Positions 1-6,246 of a DNA stretch of 11,713 nt are shown here, one piece after another. Source of the DNA: Candidatus Gastranaerophilales bacterium (GTDB lineage Bacteria; Cyanobacteriota; Vampirovibrionia; Gastranaerophilales; Gastranaerophilaceae). The position numbers were made by a program, and so were the translations under genes. Every line of letters begins with the position of its first letter. The stretch's first letter is position 1. Location of the stretch: the NCBI GenBank assembly GCA_023662705.1, contig JAMPIM010000049.1:1-11713 (forward strand). The letters are read 5' to 3'. The notes under the pieces were generated by a model, which ran no database searches, had not been told where the DNA came from, and saw only the letters and a program-made list of their open reading frames with translations.

Positions 1-53
1 ACCCAAGAAGATGTATCCAGTCCTGATGCTAATCCGCTGAATGATATACTCAT
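1..53 (-). CDS. fliD: Flagellar hook-associated protein 2 (filament cap), N-terminal fragment
   Basis: Only the first 17 codons are present; the gene leaves the left edge of the window. The ATG is at 53-51 and the peptide reads MSISFSGLASGLDTSSW. The SGLASGLDT core is the signature of the FliD N-terminal domain (FliD_N), where family members typically read xxGLASGxDTxxxV. FliD caps the growing flagellar filament and is needed for flagellin polymerisation outside the cell. A purine-rich stretch (AGGAATCAGG) lies about 10-20 nt upstream, so the ribosome site is usable but not ideally spaced. Upstream are a terminator-bearing leader and a promoter inside an inverted-repeat-bounded element, suggesting phase-variable expression. 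With so few residues, a FliD-like surface protein other than the true cap cannot be excluded. Confidence 0.72.
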   Translation of the reverse strand, partial: MSISFSGLASGLDTSSW

Positions 54-88
54 TGTCTTTTTACCTGATTCCTATCTTGTACCTTTTT

Positions 89-129
89 AAAGAAAAGGAT
101 ACCGAAGTTTTGAGCAGACTTCGGTATCT
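89..129 (-). terminator. Intrinsic terminator/attenuator in the fliD leader
   Basis: Perfect 11-bp arms GATACCGAAGT (98-108) and ACTTCGGTATC (118-128) enclose a 9-nt loop; a G-T wobble at 97/129 extends the stem. On the minus strand the stem is followed by TTTTCTTT (96-89), a good U-tract. On the plus strand there is no T-run, so it acts leftward. It lies about 36 nt before the fliD ATG, between gene and promoter, so transcription must read through it to express fliD. Confidence 0.75.
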
Positions 130-253
130 ACTCATGTGGCATCTCCATAAGGAAAATGCACACCCCAATAATTCTTTAAAACTTGTTTAAAAATATCAGC
201 TCATTATTTAATTATCCTTATTTATTAACGGCTTGGGTGGTGGGGATACATTT

Positions 254-269
254 CTGTTAAAATGTATAG
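254..269 (+). repeat. Left inverted repeat of the invertible element
   Basis: Sequence CTGTTAAAATGTATAG, the exact reverse complement of 395-410. Neither flank extends the match. It is the likely recombination site of the adjacent tyrosine recombinase. Confidence 0.85.
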
Positions 270-292
270 TATACACCTATCGCTTTTTCTAT

Positions 293-321
293 ATTATAGC
301 ACAATTTGGAGCCTTTGTGAA
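293..321 (-). promoter_or_regulatory. Sigma70-type promoter inside the invertible element
   Basis: On the minus strand, -35 TTCACA (321-316; five of six consensus bases), exactly 17 bp spacer, then -10 TATAAT (298-293; perfect). Predicted start is near 286. In the given orientation it drives transcription leftward across the left repeat into the fliD leader. No comparable promoter was found on the other strand of the element, so inversion should act as an on/off switch. Confidence 0.75.
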
Positions 322-343
322 CCCCTTGCTAAAAAAAAGTAAT

Positions 344-367
344 AAAAAAACAAGCCCTGAAAAGCTT
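344..367 (-). terminator. Terminator inside the invertible element, behind its promoter
   Basis: On the minus strand AAGCTT (367-362), loop TTCA, GGGCTT (357-352) form a 6-bp stem with two G-U pairs, followed by G and seven Ts (350-344). In the given orientation it lies downstream of the recombinase stop and upstream of the switch promoter, so it would stop recombinase mRNA from entering fliD. After inversion it would no longer face the recombinase. The stem is short, so strength is uncertain. Confidence 0.5.
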
Positions 368-394
368 ATAAACAGGTTGGCAATAAATCTTTTT

Positions 395-410
395 CTATAC
401 ATTTTAACAG
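395..410 (-). repeat. Right inverted repeat of the invertible element
   Basis: Sequence CTATACATTTTAACAG, a perfect 16-bp partner of 254-269. It lies 30 bp from the recombinase stop codon. The 125-bp separation is too long for an ordinary terminator hairpin, which favours a recombination-site role. Confidence 0.85.
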
Positions 411-440
411 TTTTGTAATGAACGAAGTAAAATTAATACT

Positions 441-980
441 TTAGAGTATAAAATTGGTATAACTCTTATCAATCTGGTCTTGTTCTATCCCGATATATCT
501 CAAGGTTATTTGCGGGCTGGAATGGTTAAAGATTTTTTGCAGCATTGCAACGTCTTTAAATTGTCGATAATGATGGTATCCGAATGTTTTTCGCATTGTA
601 TGAGTCCCGAATGTGTCTTGCAGACCGCTTTCTTCACACGCCTGCTTGATTATATAATATGCGGTTACACGATTCAGCCGGTTTTTAAACTTTGTCATAA
701 ACAGCGGTGTGTCGGAAGTTTTTCCTCTTGTATATTCGGCAAACATTGGCATTAATTTTGTATTGATAGGGATTCTCTTTGCTTTACCCGTTTTCTTTTC
801 CGTAAGCTTAATGAAATTCTTTCCTTTTACATCTCCGACATTCAGAGCTAATATGTCTGAAACCCTTAGTCCGCAGTTTATTCCGATTGTAAAAAGAAGC
901 AAGTCTCGTTGGTTTTTGCTTAAAACACTTTCTATGCGCCGAATATCGGGTATATTTCTGATTGGTTCTACAGTACTCAT
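441..980 (-). CDS. Compact tyrosine recombinase (FimB/FimE/RecV-like invertase)
   Basis: A 179-residue protein that is essentially only the catalytic domain of the phage-integrase family. Visible active-site residues are Arg39 (GLRVSDILAL), the beta-hairpin Lys62/Lys63 (EKKTGK), His127 and Arg130 (HTMR), His153 (FNHSS) and the nucleophile Tyr162 (RYIGI). It lacks the N-terminal SAM-like core-binding domain of full-length integrases and falls in the size class of FimB/FimE. The ATG at 980 is preferred over an upstream ATG at 1046 because AAAGGAG sits 7 nt before it. The stop lies 31 bp from the right repeat of the putative invertible element, so its likely job is to flip that element. A remnant integrase of a mobile element is the alternative. 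Family assignment is firm; the specific role is inferred. Confidence 0.87.
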   Translation of the reverse strand: MSTVEPIRNIPDIRRIESVLSKNQRDLLLFTIGINCGLRVSDILALNVGDVKGKNFIKLTEKKTGKAKRIPINTKLMPMFAEYTRGKTSDTPLFMTKFKNRLNRVTAYYIIKQACEESGLQDTFGTHTMRKTFGYHHYRQFKDVAMLQKIFNHSSPQITLRYIGIEQDQIDKSYTNFIL

Positions 981-1039
981 AATAAACTCCTTTCTTTTAT
1001 TAATATATCTCTGCTGTTGAGATAATTTATCAGCCCGTT

Positions 1040-1068
1040 CGTACATTCTACAGGGTAGTTTATATAAT
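1040..1068 (+). promoter_or_regulatory. Weak candidate promoter for the HEAGH protein gene
   Basis: A perfect TATAAT at 1063-1068 lies 38 bp before the ATG at 1107. The hexamer 17 bp upstream (CGTACA, 1040-1045) matches the -35 consensus at only three positions. Divergent from the recombinase gene. Confidence 0.3.
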
Positions 1069-1106
1069 TTTTAGCAAAAAAACTTCTGTTTGGTTTTTTA
1101 GTCTGT

Positions 1107-1925
1107 ATGAAGCCTTTAAAAATCAGTATTGCAGAGACTGCTCGTTTGCCCTTTGAGGAAGTACGCGGGTCTGAAAAAGAAAGATTTAAAAAGTCAGCTC
1201 AGCTCTCATCACGATTGCTGACTGAATTATCTAAGGTTATGCATAATAATGAGTGTTCTGTTGATGATTTTAGAAAAATTCTGGATTCTGTGCTTGCGCC
1301 TTACAAAATAAATTACTCAATACATCAAAATGTAAGTGAGCATTATGCAGGATCTCTTGGAATGGAAATTGATGTTGCTGAAACAGCAAATGAAATTCTT
1401 GTTCAAAGAAATGGATTTAAATTCTTTTTGCCAATGCGAACTCCTGAAACAATTAACAATAAATTTACAATTTTGCATGAGGCAGGACATTTATTTGACC
1501 ATATTACCAATCCGAAAACTCAACGTATGGATTTTTTAAAACAATATGGTGATATGGATTTAGCGGATAAAGTGGAAGTATTCAAGCGTGAATTTGTTGA
1601 AGGGAATCATTATGATGCTCCCTTAAACTTAAACGAATTTAAAGACAAGATACAAAGGCTTCTCGCAGAAATTCCTGATGATGTAGCAATTGAGTCTTTA
1701 ATGTCGATAAGAAATACGATTAAAACAGAACGTCATCAATATGTTCTGGGTATAAAAAAGATGTTAAAGAATCCGTTTGAAAATTTTGAGCGTATAGTGC
1801 AAGAAGTCTTTTTCTTAATCAATTATGCAAAATTTAAGCAGAGACTAGCTTTTGCAAATCAGTTGTTAAAAGAGAAGCTTGCATCCGAGCGTTCTAGGAT
1901 ACAATCGTCTCAAACAGTTCAATAG
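1107..1925 (+). CDS. Uncharacterised protein with HEAGH zinc-protease-type motif
   Basis: A 272-residue cytosolic-looking protein with no signal peptide or clear membrane segment. I do not recognise the family. The outstanding motif is FTILHEAGHLFDH at residues 120-132, an HExxH zinc-binding helix (His124, Glu125, His128) as in gluzincins and in ImmA/IrrE (DUF955) proteins; a further His132 is present, and a third metal ligand cannot be assigned. Residues 140-272 are rich in Lys/Glu and look helical. The ATG at 1107 has no visible Shine-Dalgarno sequence and no upstream ATG/GTG/TTG is available back to the stop at 1056, so initiation is atypical. It is divergent from the recombinase and its last ten codons overlap the end of glf on the other strand, so the C-terminus may be a chance extension. 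ImmA-like proteases often sit on mobile elements, but no partner repressor is visible. Confidence 0.7.
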   Translation: MKPLKISIAETARLPFEEVRGSEKERFKKSAQLSSRLLTELSKVMHNNECSVDDFRKILDSVLAPYKINYSIHQNVSEHYAGSLGMEIDVAETANEILVQRNGFKFFLPMRTPETINNKFTILHEAGHLFDHITNPKTQRMDFLKQYGDMDLADKVEVFKREFVEGNHYDAPLNLNEFKDKIQRLLAEIPDDVAIESLMSIRNTIKTERHQYVLGIKKMLKNPFENFERIVQEVFFLINYAKFKQRLAFANQLLKEKLASERSRIQSSQTVQ

Positions 1926-3000
1926 CTCTGAGTATTGCTTTATCCATGTTGTAATATTTATAATCGCCAAGTCGTCCAAGAAAATAAATATTATGTAGAT
2001 TTTTGGCTTTTTCAAGATATTTATTATACAATTCTGTGTTTTCGTCTTTCGGAATCGGGTAATATCGTTCGTTTTTATCTAATCGGAACGGTTCTGAGTA
2101 TTCTTTTGCAATAACGGTTTTTTCTGATTTGTCGTTCAGATAGTATTTGTATTCGTGTATTCTTGTAAAATCGTAATTGCAAGGATAATTTACGCAGGCA
2201 TTTGATTGATAAAATTCTCTGTCGTAGGTTTCGAATTTAAAATTTACGCTTCTGTAAGGGAGTTCTCCGAATTCGTAATTAAAGTATTCATCAATCGAAC
2301 CTGTGTAAAAAATTCTATCAAATTCTTTTGTATCAAATTTATTGAATTCGGTATTTAATTTAATCTCAATATTTTTGTGGCTCAAAATGTTTTTAACAAG
2401 TTGGGTGTAGCCGTTTAAAGGAATTCCCTGATATTTGTCTTGAAAATATCTGTTATCTTTTGATAAATACACGGGAACTCTTGCAGTTACGGCACTATCG
2501 ACTTCATCCGGAGAATGCCCCCATTGTTTGGTTGTATAATGCAGGAATATTTTTTCATAAACATAGTTTGCAAGGAATTTTAAGTCTTCATCATTCTGGT
2601 TTTGAAACTCTAAAATAGGAACTTTTGTATTTACCTGAAAATGAATAAGGAGTTTTTCTTCAAGTTTCTTTGCAAGAGTTTCCGGAAAAACATCATAAAG
2701 AGTGTTGAAGTTAAACGGGATATGGGTTTCAATACCGTCAATATATCCGATAACTTTATGCATATAAGTGTTAAAATCGGTAAATTGTTTAAGATATTTC
2801 CAAACTTTTTCCGAGTTGGTATGGAAAATATGAGAGCCGTATTTATGAATCATTATTCCGTTTTCGTCACGATAATCATAAGAGTTTCCTGCAATATGTT
2901 CTTTTTTATCTATTACAACAACTTTTTCGTTTAAGTTTGATGCAAGCAGATTCGCAATAACCGCTCCTGAAAATCCTGCACCTACTACCAGATTTTTCAT
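1894..3000 (-). CDS. glf: UDP-galactopyranose mutase
   Basis: A 368-residue flavoenzyme converting UDP-galactopyranose to UDP-galactofuranose, the donor for galactofuranose in surface glycans. Length matches bacterial UGMs. Visible features: FAD-binding Rossmann loop VGAGFSGAV (residues 6-14), GNSYDYRD (38-45), HKYGSHIFHT (52-61), the active-site Trp160 (KQWG), Arg174 (TARVPV), YQGIPLNGYT (190-199), Arg280 (TRIHE), and the C-terminal GRLGDYKYYNMDKAI (342-356) with Arg343 and Tyr349. The ATG at 3000 is preceded by AAAGGAG at good spacing; the longer frame from 3057 adds 19 residues before the Rossmann fold and is unlikely. galE at 5013-6020 can supply its substrate. The 3' end overlaps the converging gene at 1107-1925 by 32 bp. 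No terminator is seen at that junction. Confidence 0.95.
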   Translation of the reverse strand: MKNLVVGAGFSGAVIANLLASNLNEKVVVIDKKEHIAGNSYDYRDENGIMIHKYGSHIFHTNSEKVWKYLKQFTDFNTYMHKVIGYIDGIETHIPFNFNTLYDVFPETLAKKLEEKLLIHFQVNTKVPILEFQNQNDEDLKFLANYVYEKIFLHYTTKQWGHSPDEVDSAVTARVPVYLSKDNRYFQDKYQGIPLNGYTQLVKNILSHKNIEIKLNTEFNKFDTKEFDRIFYTGSIDEYFNYEFGELPYRSVNFKFETYDREFYQSNACVNYPCNYDFTRIHEYKYYLNDKSEKTVIAKEYSEPFRLDKNERYYPIPKDENTELYNKYLEKAKNLHNIYFLGRLGDYKYYNMDKAILRAIELFETIVS

Positions 3001-3106
3001 TTTTATCTCCTTTTTAATTATAGAATTTGTTTTCTGTAGGATTAAAAAATCCCGCAAACGGTTACAACATTCGGGTATTATTTTAATTTTTTGAGAGTAT
3101 TAATCT

Positions 3107-3973
3107 GTGATTACTATGAAGTACAAAGGAATAATACTTGCCGCCGGAAACGGAACCAGGCTTTATCCGGCGTCATTGGCTACATCTAAAATATTGCTTC
3201 CGGTCTATGATAAACCGATGATTTATTATCCGCTCTCGACTCTTATCTCGGCGGGTATAAGTGATATTCTGATTATTTCCAATGAAAAATATGTAAATAA
3301 TTTTAAAGAGCTTTTAGGCAACGGAGAAAAATTCGGGGTTAATATAGAATACGAAATTCAATATAAACCGCGTGGTGTTGCGGAATCCTTTTTGATAGCA
3401 AAAGACTTTATCGGAGATGATAATGTTGTTTTAATTCTTGGAGATAATATTTTTTATGGTGCAGATTTTTCCAAAAAATTAAGGAATGCTATTCAAGAAA
3501 ATATTAATGCAACAATATTTGGATATTATGTTAATAATCCTGAAAAATTTGGGGTTTTGGAGTTTAATAAAGATTTTGAGGTTACATCAATAGAAGAAAA
3601 ACCTTTGTTCCCAAAATCTCACTATGCAGCTGTGGGGCTTTATGTTTATGATAATAAAGTTGTCGAGTTTGCGGAAAACCTTACTCCATCAAGCAGGAAT
3701 GAATTGGAGATAACGGATATTAATAAAATATATTTGAAAAACAAAGAATTAAAAGTTTGTATTCTTGATGAGAATGTTTATTGGCAGGATGCGGGTTCTT
3801 TTGAAGGGCTTTTGGGGACATCCTTGTTTATAAAAGAAGCAGAGGAAAAATATAATAAAAAAATCGGGTGTGTGGAAGAAGCTGCAATCGAAGCAGGATT
3901 TGTACCGCAAACAGATATTTTTTCATCTGATTTGAACGATTATTACAATTATGTGTCAAATATTGTTGAATAA
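3107..3973 (+). CDS. rmlA: Glucose-1-phosphate thymidylyltransferase
   Basis: A 288-residue cytosolic enzyme making dTDP-glucose from glucose-1-phosphate and dTTP, the entry to dTDP-rhamnose and other dTDP-deoxysugars. Signatures: nucleotide-binding LAAGNGTRLYP (11-21), SKILLPVYDKPMIYYPLS (27-44), GDN (112-114, Asp for metal), EEKP (163-166), VGLYVYD (176-182), RNELEITD (197-204) and WQDAG (226-230), which together distinguish RmlA from GalU. The GTG at 3107 is chosen because GAGAG lies 9 nt upstream; an ATG at 3116, giving MKYKGIIL, is the alternative and would leave that site too distant. Co-directional with the glycosyltransferase 12 bp downstream, so probably one operon. rmlB, rmlC and rmlD are not in this window. 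It starts divergently from glf across a 106-bp gap in which I see no convincing promoter. Confidence 0.93.
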   Translation: MITMKYKGIILAAGNGTRLYPASLATSKILLPVYDKPMIYYPLSTLISAGISDILIISNEKYVNNFKELLGNGEKFGVNIEYEIQYKPRGVAESFLIAKDFIGDDNVVLILGDNIFYGADFSKKLRNAIQENINATIFGYYVNNPEKFGVLEFNKDFEVTSIEEKPLFPKSHYAAVGLYVYDNKVVEFAENLTPSSRNELEITDINKIYLKNKELKVCILDENVYWQDAGSFEGLLGTSLFIKEAEEKYNKKIGCVEEAAIEAGFVPQTDIFSSDLNDYYNYVSNIVE

Positions 3974-3985
3974 GGAGTAAATATA

Positions 3986-4999
3986 ATGGTAAAAGTATCA
4001 GCGATAGTTCCGGTATATAATGTGGAGCGTTATTTGGAGCAATGTCTGGATAGTATTGTTCATCAGACATTGCAGGATATAGAAGTTATTTGTGTGAACG
4101 ATGGCTCAAAGGATTCTTCTAAAGAGATTCTTGAACGATTTGCAGCAAAGGATTCCAGAATAAAGTTAATAAATAAAGATAACGGAGGTTATGGATCAGC
4201 CTGCAATAGAGGATTGGCAGAGGCAAACGGAGAATTTATCAGTATAATTGAACCTGATGATTATATTGATAAAAATATGTACAGCGAGTTGTATAATATA
4301 GCATCTTATCGTGATGTCGATATAGTTAAGTCTGCTTATTATGAATATAATGACCCTGAAGACGGGATAGAATACTCTTTAAAAAAAATAAGATGGAGTG
4401 AAGATTACGATATGCCTGAAGGAAAAGTTTTTGAGATAAAAGACTGTTCTCAGCTTTTGTATTTCCATCCGAGTATTTGGTCTTGTTTATACAGAAAAGA
4501 GTTTCTTGATAAGCATAATATAAAATTTGTAGAAGCAAAAGGCGGCGGCTGGGTTGATAATCCTTTCCAAATTCAGACTTTGTGTTTGTCTAAAAGAATT
4601 TGTTATACGGATAAAGCATACTATTATTACAGATTATCAAATCCGACATCATCAAGTAATATTGTAGATATTTCCTTCCCGTTTGACAGAAGTAATGAAG
4701 TTCACGCGTTCTTGGACGGTCAAAATATAGATGATAAAAATATCCTTGCTCATTTATACAAAAGGGAGTTTAGTTATATTCATATCATTCTTGGCGGGGT
4801 TACAAAAACTCTTTTGGGAGCAGCGGTTAGTAAAATTCAGGATATGATTAACAGAATGGATAGCCGAATTATTTACAGTAATAATTATATTACCGAATAC
4901 GAAAGAAATTTTTATGAAGGATGTAAAACCGAATCAGGAATTCTTGATATTATGAAAGAATTGAAAGCCCGAAAGCATAATGTTACGGTTGTAGACTAA
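3986..4999 (+). CDS. GT2-family glycosyltransferase
   Basis: A 337-residue protein with an N-terminal GT-A glycosyltransferase family 2 domain (about residues 1-110): VSAIVPVYNVERYLEQCLDS (4-23), VNDGSKDSS (37-45), the donor-binding stretch KDNGGYGSACNRGL (64-77) and a DxD-like EPDDYID (89-95). The acceptor-side motif, often ED in the family, appears as GGGWVDNPFQ with Asp191 as the likely base. The C-terminal third is not diagnostic and has no obvious membrane segment. It starts with an ideal AAGGAG site 12 bp after rmlA and ends at a strong terminator, so the two form a short operon. It probably transfers a sugar in assembly of a surface polysaccharide, glycolipid or glycoprotein; donor and acceptor cannot be read from sequence. 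Confidence 0.9.
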   Translation: MVKVSAIVPVYNVERYLEQCLDSIVHQTLQDIEVICVNDGSKDSSKEILERFAAKDSRIKLINKDNGGYGSACNRGLAEANGEFISIIEPDDYIDKNMYSELYNIASYRDVDIVKSAYYEYNDPEDGIEYSLKKIRWSEDYDMPEGKVFEIKDCSQLLYFHPSIWSCLYRKEFLDKHNIKFVEAKGGGWVDNPFQIQTLCLSKRICYTDKAYYYYRLSNPTSSSNIVDISFPFDRSNEVHAFLDGQNIDDKNILAHLYKREFSYIHIILGGVTKTLLGAAVSKIQDMINRMDSRIIYSNNYITEYERNFYEGCKTESGILDIMKELKARKHNVTVVD

Positions 5000-5004
5000 A
5001 AATT

Positions 5005-5036
5005 AAGCCGCTTTATTTTAAAAGCGGCTTTTTGTT
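5005..5036. terminator. Bidirectional intrinsic terminator between the glycosyltransferase and galE
   Basis: Arms AAGCCGCTTT (5005-5014) and AAAGCGGCTT (5021-5030) form a perfect 10-bp stem with a 6-nt loop. Rightward it is followed by TTTGTTT beyond the two Ts ending the stem. Leftward it is followed by AATTTTTAG. It serves both converging genes. The galE stop codon (5013-5015) lies within the hairpin. Confidence 0.9.
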
Positions 5037-6020
5037 TAATTTCAGCTCCCATTGAAATGCGCTGTGAATACTGTTTTCAAGAGTTTTTTGAGGTTTCCAG
5101 TTTAGAACTTTTTCTGCTTTTGTGTTATCGGCAACCAATTTTGCAGGGTCTCCTTCTCTTCTTTCTTTTATTATTAAAGGGATTTTTTGTCCTGTAATAT
5201 TTTCACATAAATCAAATACTTCTTTTACGGTATTACCTTCTTTTGTACCAAGATTAAAGTAATCTGTTTGACCTCCCTTTTCTAAATATCTTAGAGCTGC
5301 AATATGTGCTTGGGCAAGGTCTTCTACATTAATATAATCCCGAACGCAGGTTCCGTCTTTTGTATTGTAATCATTTCCATACATTTCAAAGGTTTTCCCT
5401 TCTCCAAATGTAGATTTTAAAATGTTCGGAATCAAATGCGTTTCAGGTTCATGCCATTCTCCTATTCTTCCATTTGAGTCTGCTCCTGCAACATTAAAAT
5501 ATCTTAGTCTGACAGATTTTAAATTGTAAGCTCTGTCATAATCATCCATAATTTTTTCGATAAATAATTTGGTCTGTCCGTATGTGTTTATCGGATTTTG
5601 CGGATGACATTCATCGATAGGTATATTTTGGGGTTCGCCATAAGTTGCTGCTGTTGAAGAAAATACAATTTTATCAACATTGAATGATTTCATAACATTA
5701 AGCAGGTTTATTGTACCAACCAGATTGTTTTTGTAGTATTTCTCCGGCATGGTCATTGATTCTCCGACCTGTGATAAAGCTGCAAAATGCATTACGGCAT
5801 CTATATTGTTTTCAAATGCGGAAAATAATGTTTCAAGGTTTAACAAATCACCTTTTAGAAAGGAAAAAGAGGTTTCTCCGATGTTTTGTAATGTTGATAT
5901 TGTTTCAAGATGCCCTGTTGAAAGGTTATCATAAACAAGAACTTCATATCCTTGATTAAGCAAAGCTAAGATGCAGTGGCTGCCGATATATCCGGCTCCG
6001 CCTGTCACTAAAATTTTCAT
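5013..6020 (-). CDS. galE: UDP-glucose 4-epimerase
   Basis: A 335-residue extended short-chain dehydrogenase interconverting UDP-glucose and UDP-galactose with bound NAD. The NAD loop GGAGYIG is at residues 7-13, VYDNLSTGH at 29-37, the catalytic Ser/Thr region SSTAATYGEP at 121-130, and the catalytic pair Tyr147 and Lys151 in TYGQTK. RYFNVAGAD follows around 173-181, and CVRDYINVEDLA is the usual GalE signature. Length is normal for the family. The ATG at 6020 has an excellent TAGGAGGA site 8 nt upstream. Its product is the substrate of Glf, so both probably feed galactofuranose or galactose into the glycan served by the neighbouring glycosyltransferase. It converges on that gene and shares its terminator. 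No convincing promoter was identified in 6021-6246. Confidence 0.95.
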   Translation of the reverse strand: MKILVTGGAGYIGSHCILALLNQGYEVLVYDNLSTGHLETISTLQNIGETSFSFLKGDLLNLETLFSAFENNIDAVMHFAALSQVGESMTMPEKYYKNNLVGTINLLNVMKSFNVDKIVFSSTAATYGEPQNIPIDECHPQNPINTYGQTKLFIEKIMDDYDRAYNLKSVRLRYFNVAGADSNGRIGEWHEPETHLIPNILKSTFGEGKTFEMYGNDYNTKDGTCVRDYINVEDLAQAHIAALRYLEKGGQTDYFNLGTKEGNTVKEVFDLCENITGQKIPLIIKERREGDPAKLVADNTKAEKVLNWKPQKTLENSIHSAFQWELKLNKKPLLK

Positions 6021-6143
6021 ATAATTATCCTCCTAAAGTAAAAGCTCTACAGTTTAATTTAAGAGGATATTTTTTACATTCTGCTTGTAGTTTATAAACA
6101 GTCGGTTTTATTACAGATTGTTAACATTATAAAAATAATAGGG

Positions 6144-6172
6144 TTGAAGAAATAAAAAAGTATGGTTAAAAT
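6144..6172 (+). promoter_or_regulatory. Candidate promoter of the autotransporter gene
   Basis: TTGAAG (6144-6149), 17-bp spacer, TAAAAT (6167-6172), giving four of six and five of six consensus bases. The predicted start near 6179 leaves a leader of about 68 nt. A small inverted repeat GTGTA/TACAC (6177-6192) straddles the start and could be an operator, but is short. The rest of the 226-bp gap is featureless AT-rich sequence. Confidence 0.42.
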
Positions 6173-6246
6173 AATTGTGTATACATTTACACTCATTAGA
6201 AAATTAAATATTTAGCGAATTAAGTAGTATATACGAGGAATTAAGT

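Larger units (their letters stand above)
54..286 (-). promoter_or_regulatory. Long 5' leader of fliD
   Basis: From the predicted start point near 286 down to the fliD ATG is about 230 nt without a convincing gene. Read on the minus strand, it crosses the left inverted repeat, then a C-rich stretch (CCCCACCACCCAA) that can pair imperfectly with TTGGGGTGTG about 85 nt later, then the hairpin at 97-129. Tiny ATG-initiated frames (for example eight codons just after the left repeat) lack ribosome sites. I do not recognise a known riboswitch class. The span from 54 to 440 holds only this leader and the invertible element. Confidence 0.5.
254..410. other. Putative invertible promoter element (phase-variation switch)
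   Basis: A 157-bp element bounded by perfect 16-bp inverted repeats (254-269 and 395-410) with a 125-bp interior. The interior holds a near-consensus promoter (293-321) pointing to fliD and, behind it, a Rho-independent terminator candidate (344-367), both on the minus strand. A compact tyrosine recombinase gene ends 31 bp away, at 441. Size and design match known switches such as fimS and the roughly 150-bp flg switch of C. difficile. As assembled, the promoter faces fliD, the presumed ON state. Inversion would aim it at the 3' end of the recombinase, antisense. Inversion itself is inferred from structure, not observed. Confidence 0.72.

Noticed and set aside
1..90. Open plus-strand frame from the left edge to a TAA at 88-90, resembling the end of a gene followed by a hairpin.
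   Set aside because: The minus strand there encodes a convincing FliD N-terminus with its own start, and the hairpin's T-run is on the minus strand only.
130..286. Possible c-di-GMP or other known riboswitch in the fliD leader.
   Set aside because: No conserved riboswitch core could be recognised by eye; only a weak C-rich/G-rich pairing and the terminator are visible.
254..410. The repeat-bounded element could be a MITE-type mobile element.
   Set aside because: The only candidate target duplication is TTT in a T-rich context. An internal directional promoter and adjacent invertase-type recombinase fit a switch better. Multiple copies elsewhere in the genome would revive this idea.
233..418. 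A 61-codon plus-strand frame with hydrophobic segments.
   Set aside because: It spans both inverted repeats and the switch promoter, has no ribosome site, and its residues reflect AT-rich sequence.
480..1020. Two plus-strand frames (480-755 and 709-1020).
   Set aside because: Both are antisense to the recombinase, whose catalytic motifs are intact; neither has a recognisable domain.
981..1046. A 22-residue N-terminal extension of the recombinase from an ATG at 1046.
   Set aside because: The ATG at 980 has an ideal AAAGGAG site and the extension is low-complexity with no domain content.
1069..1106. A-run and T-run flanking 1085-1092 that might form a hairpin before the HEAGH gene.
   Set aside because: The stem is almost entirely A-T and points into a gene start; neither a terminator nor a regulatory structure is supported.
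2641..2934. A 97-codon plus-strand frame.
   Set aside because: Antisense shadow of glf, rich in Phe and Asn as expected of AT-rich antisense sequence.
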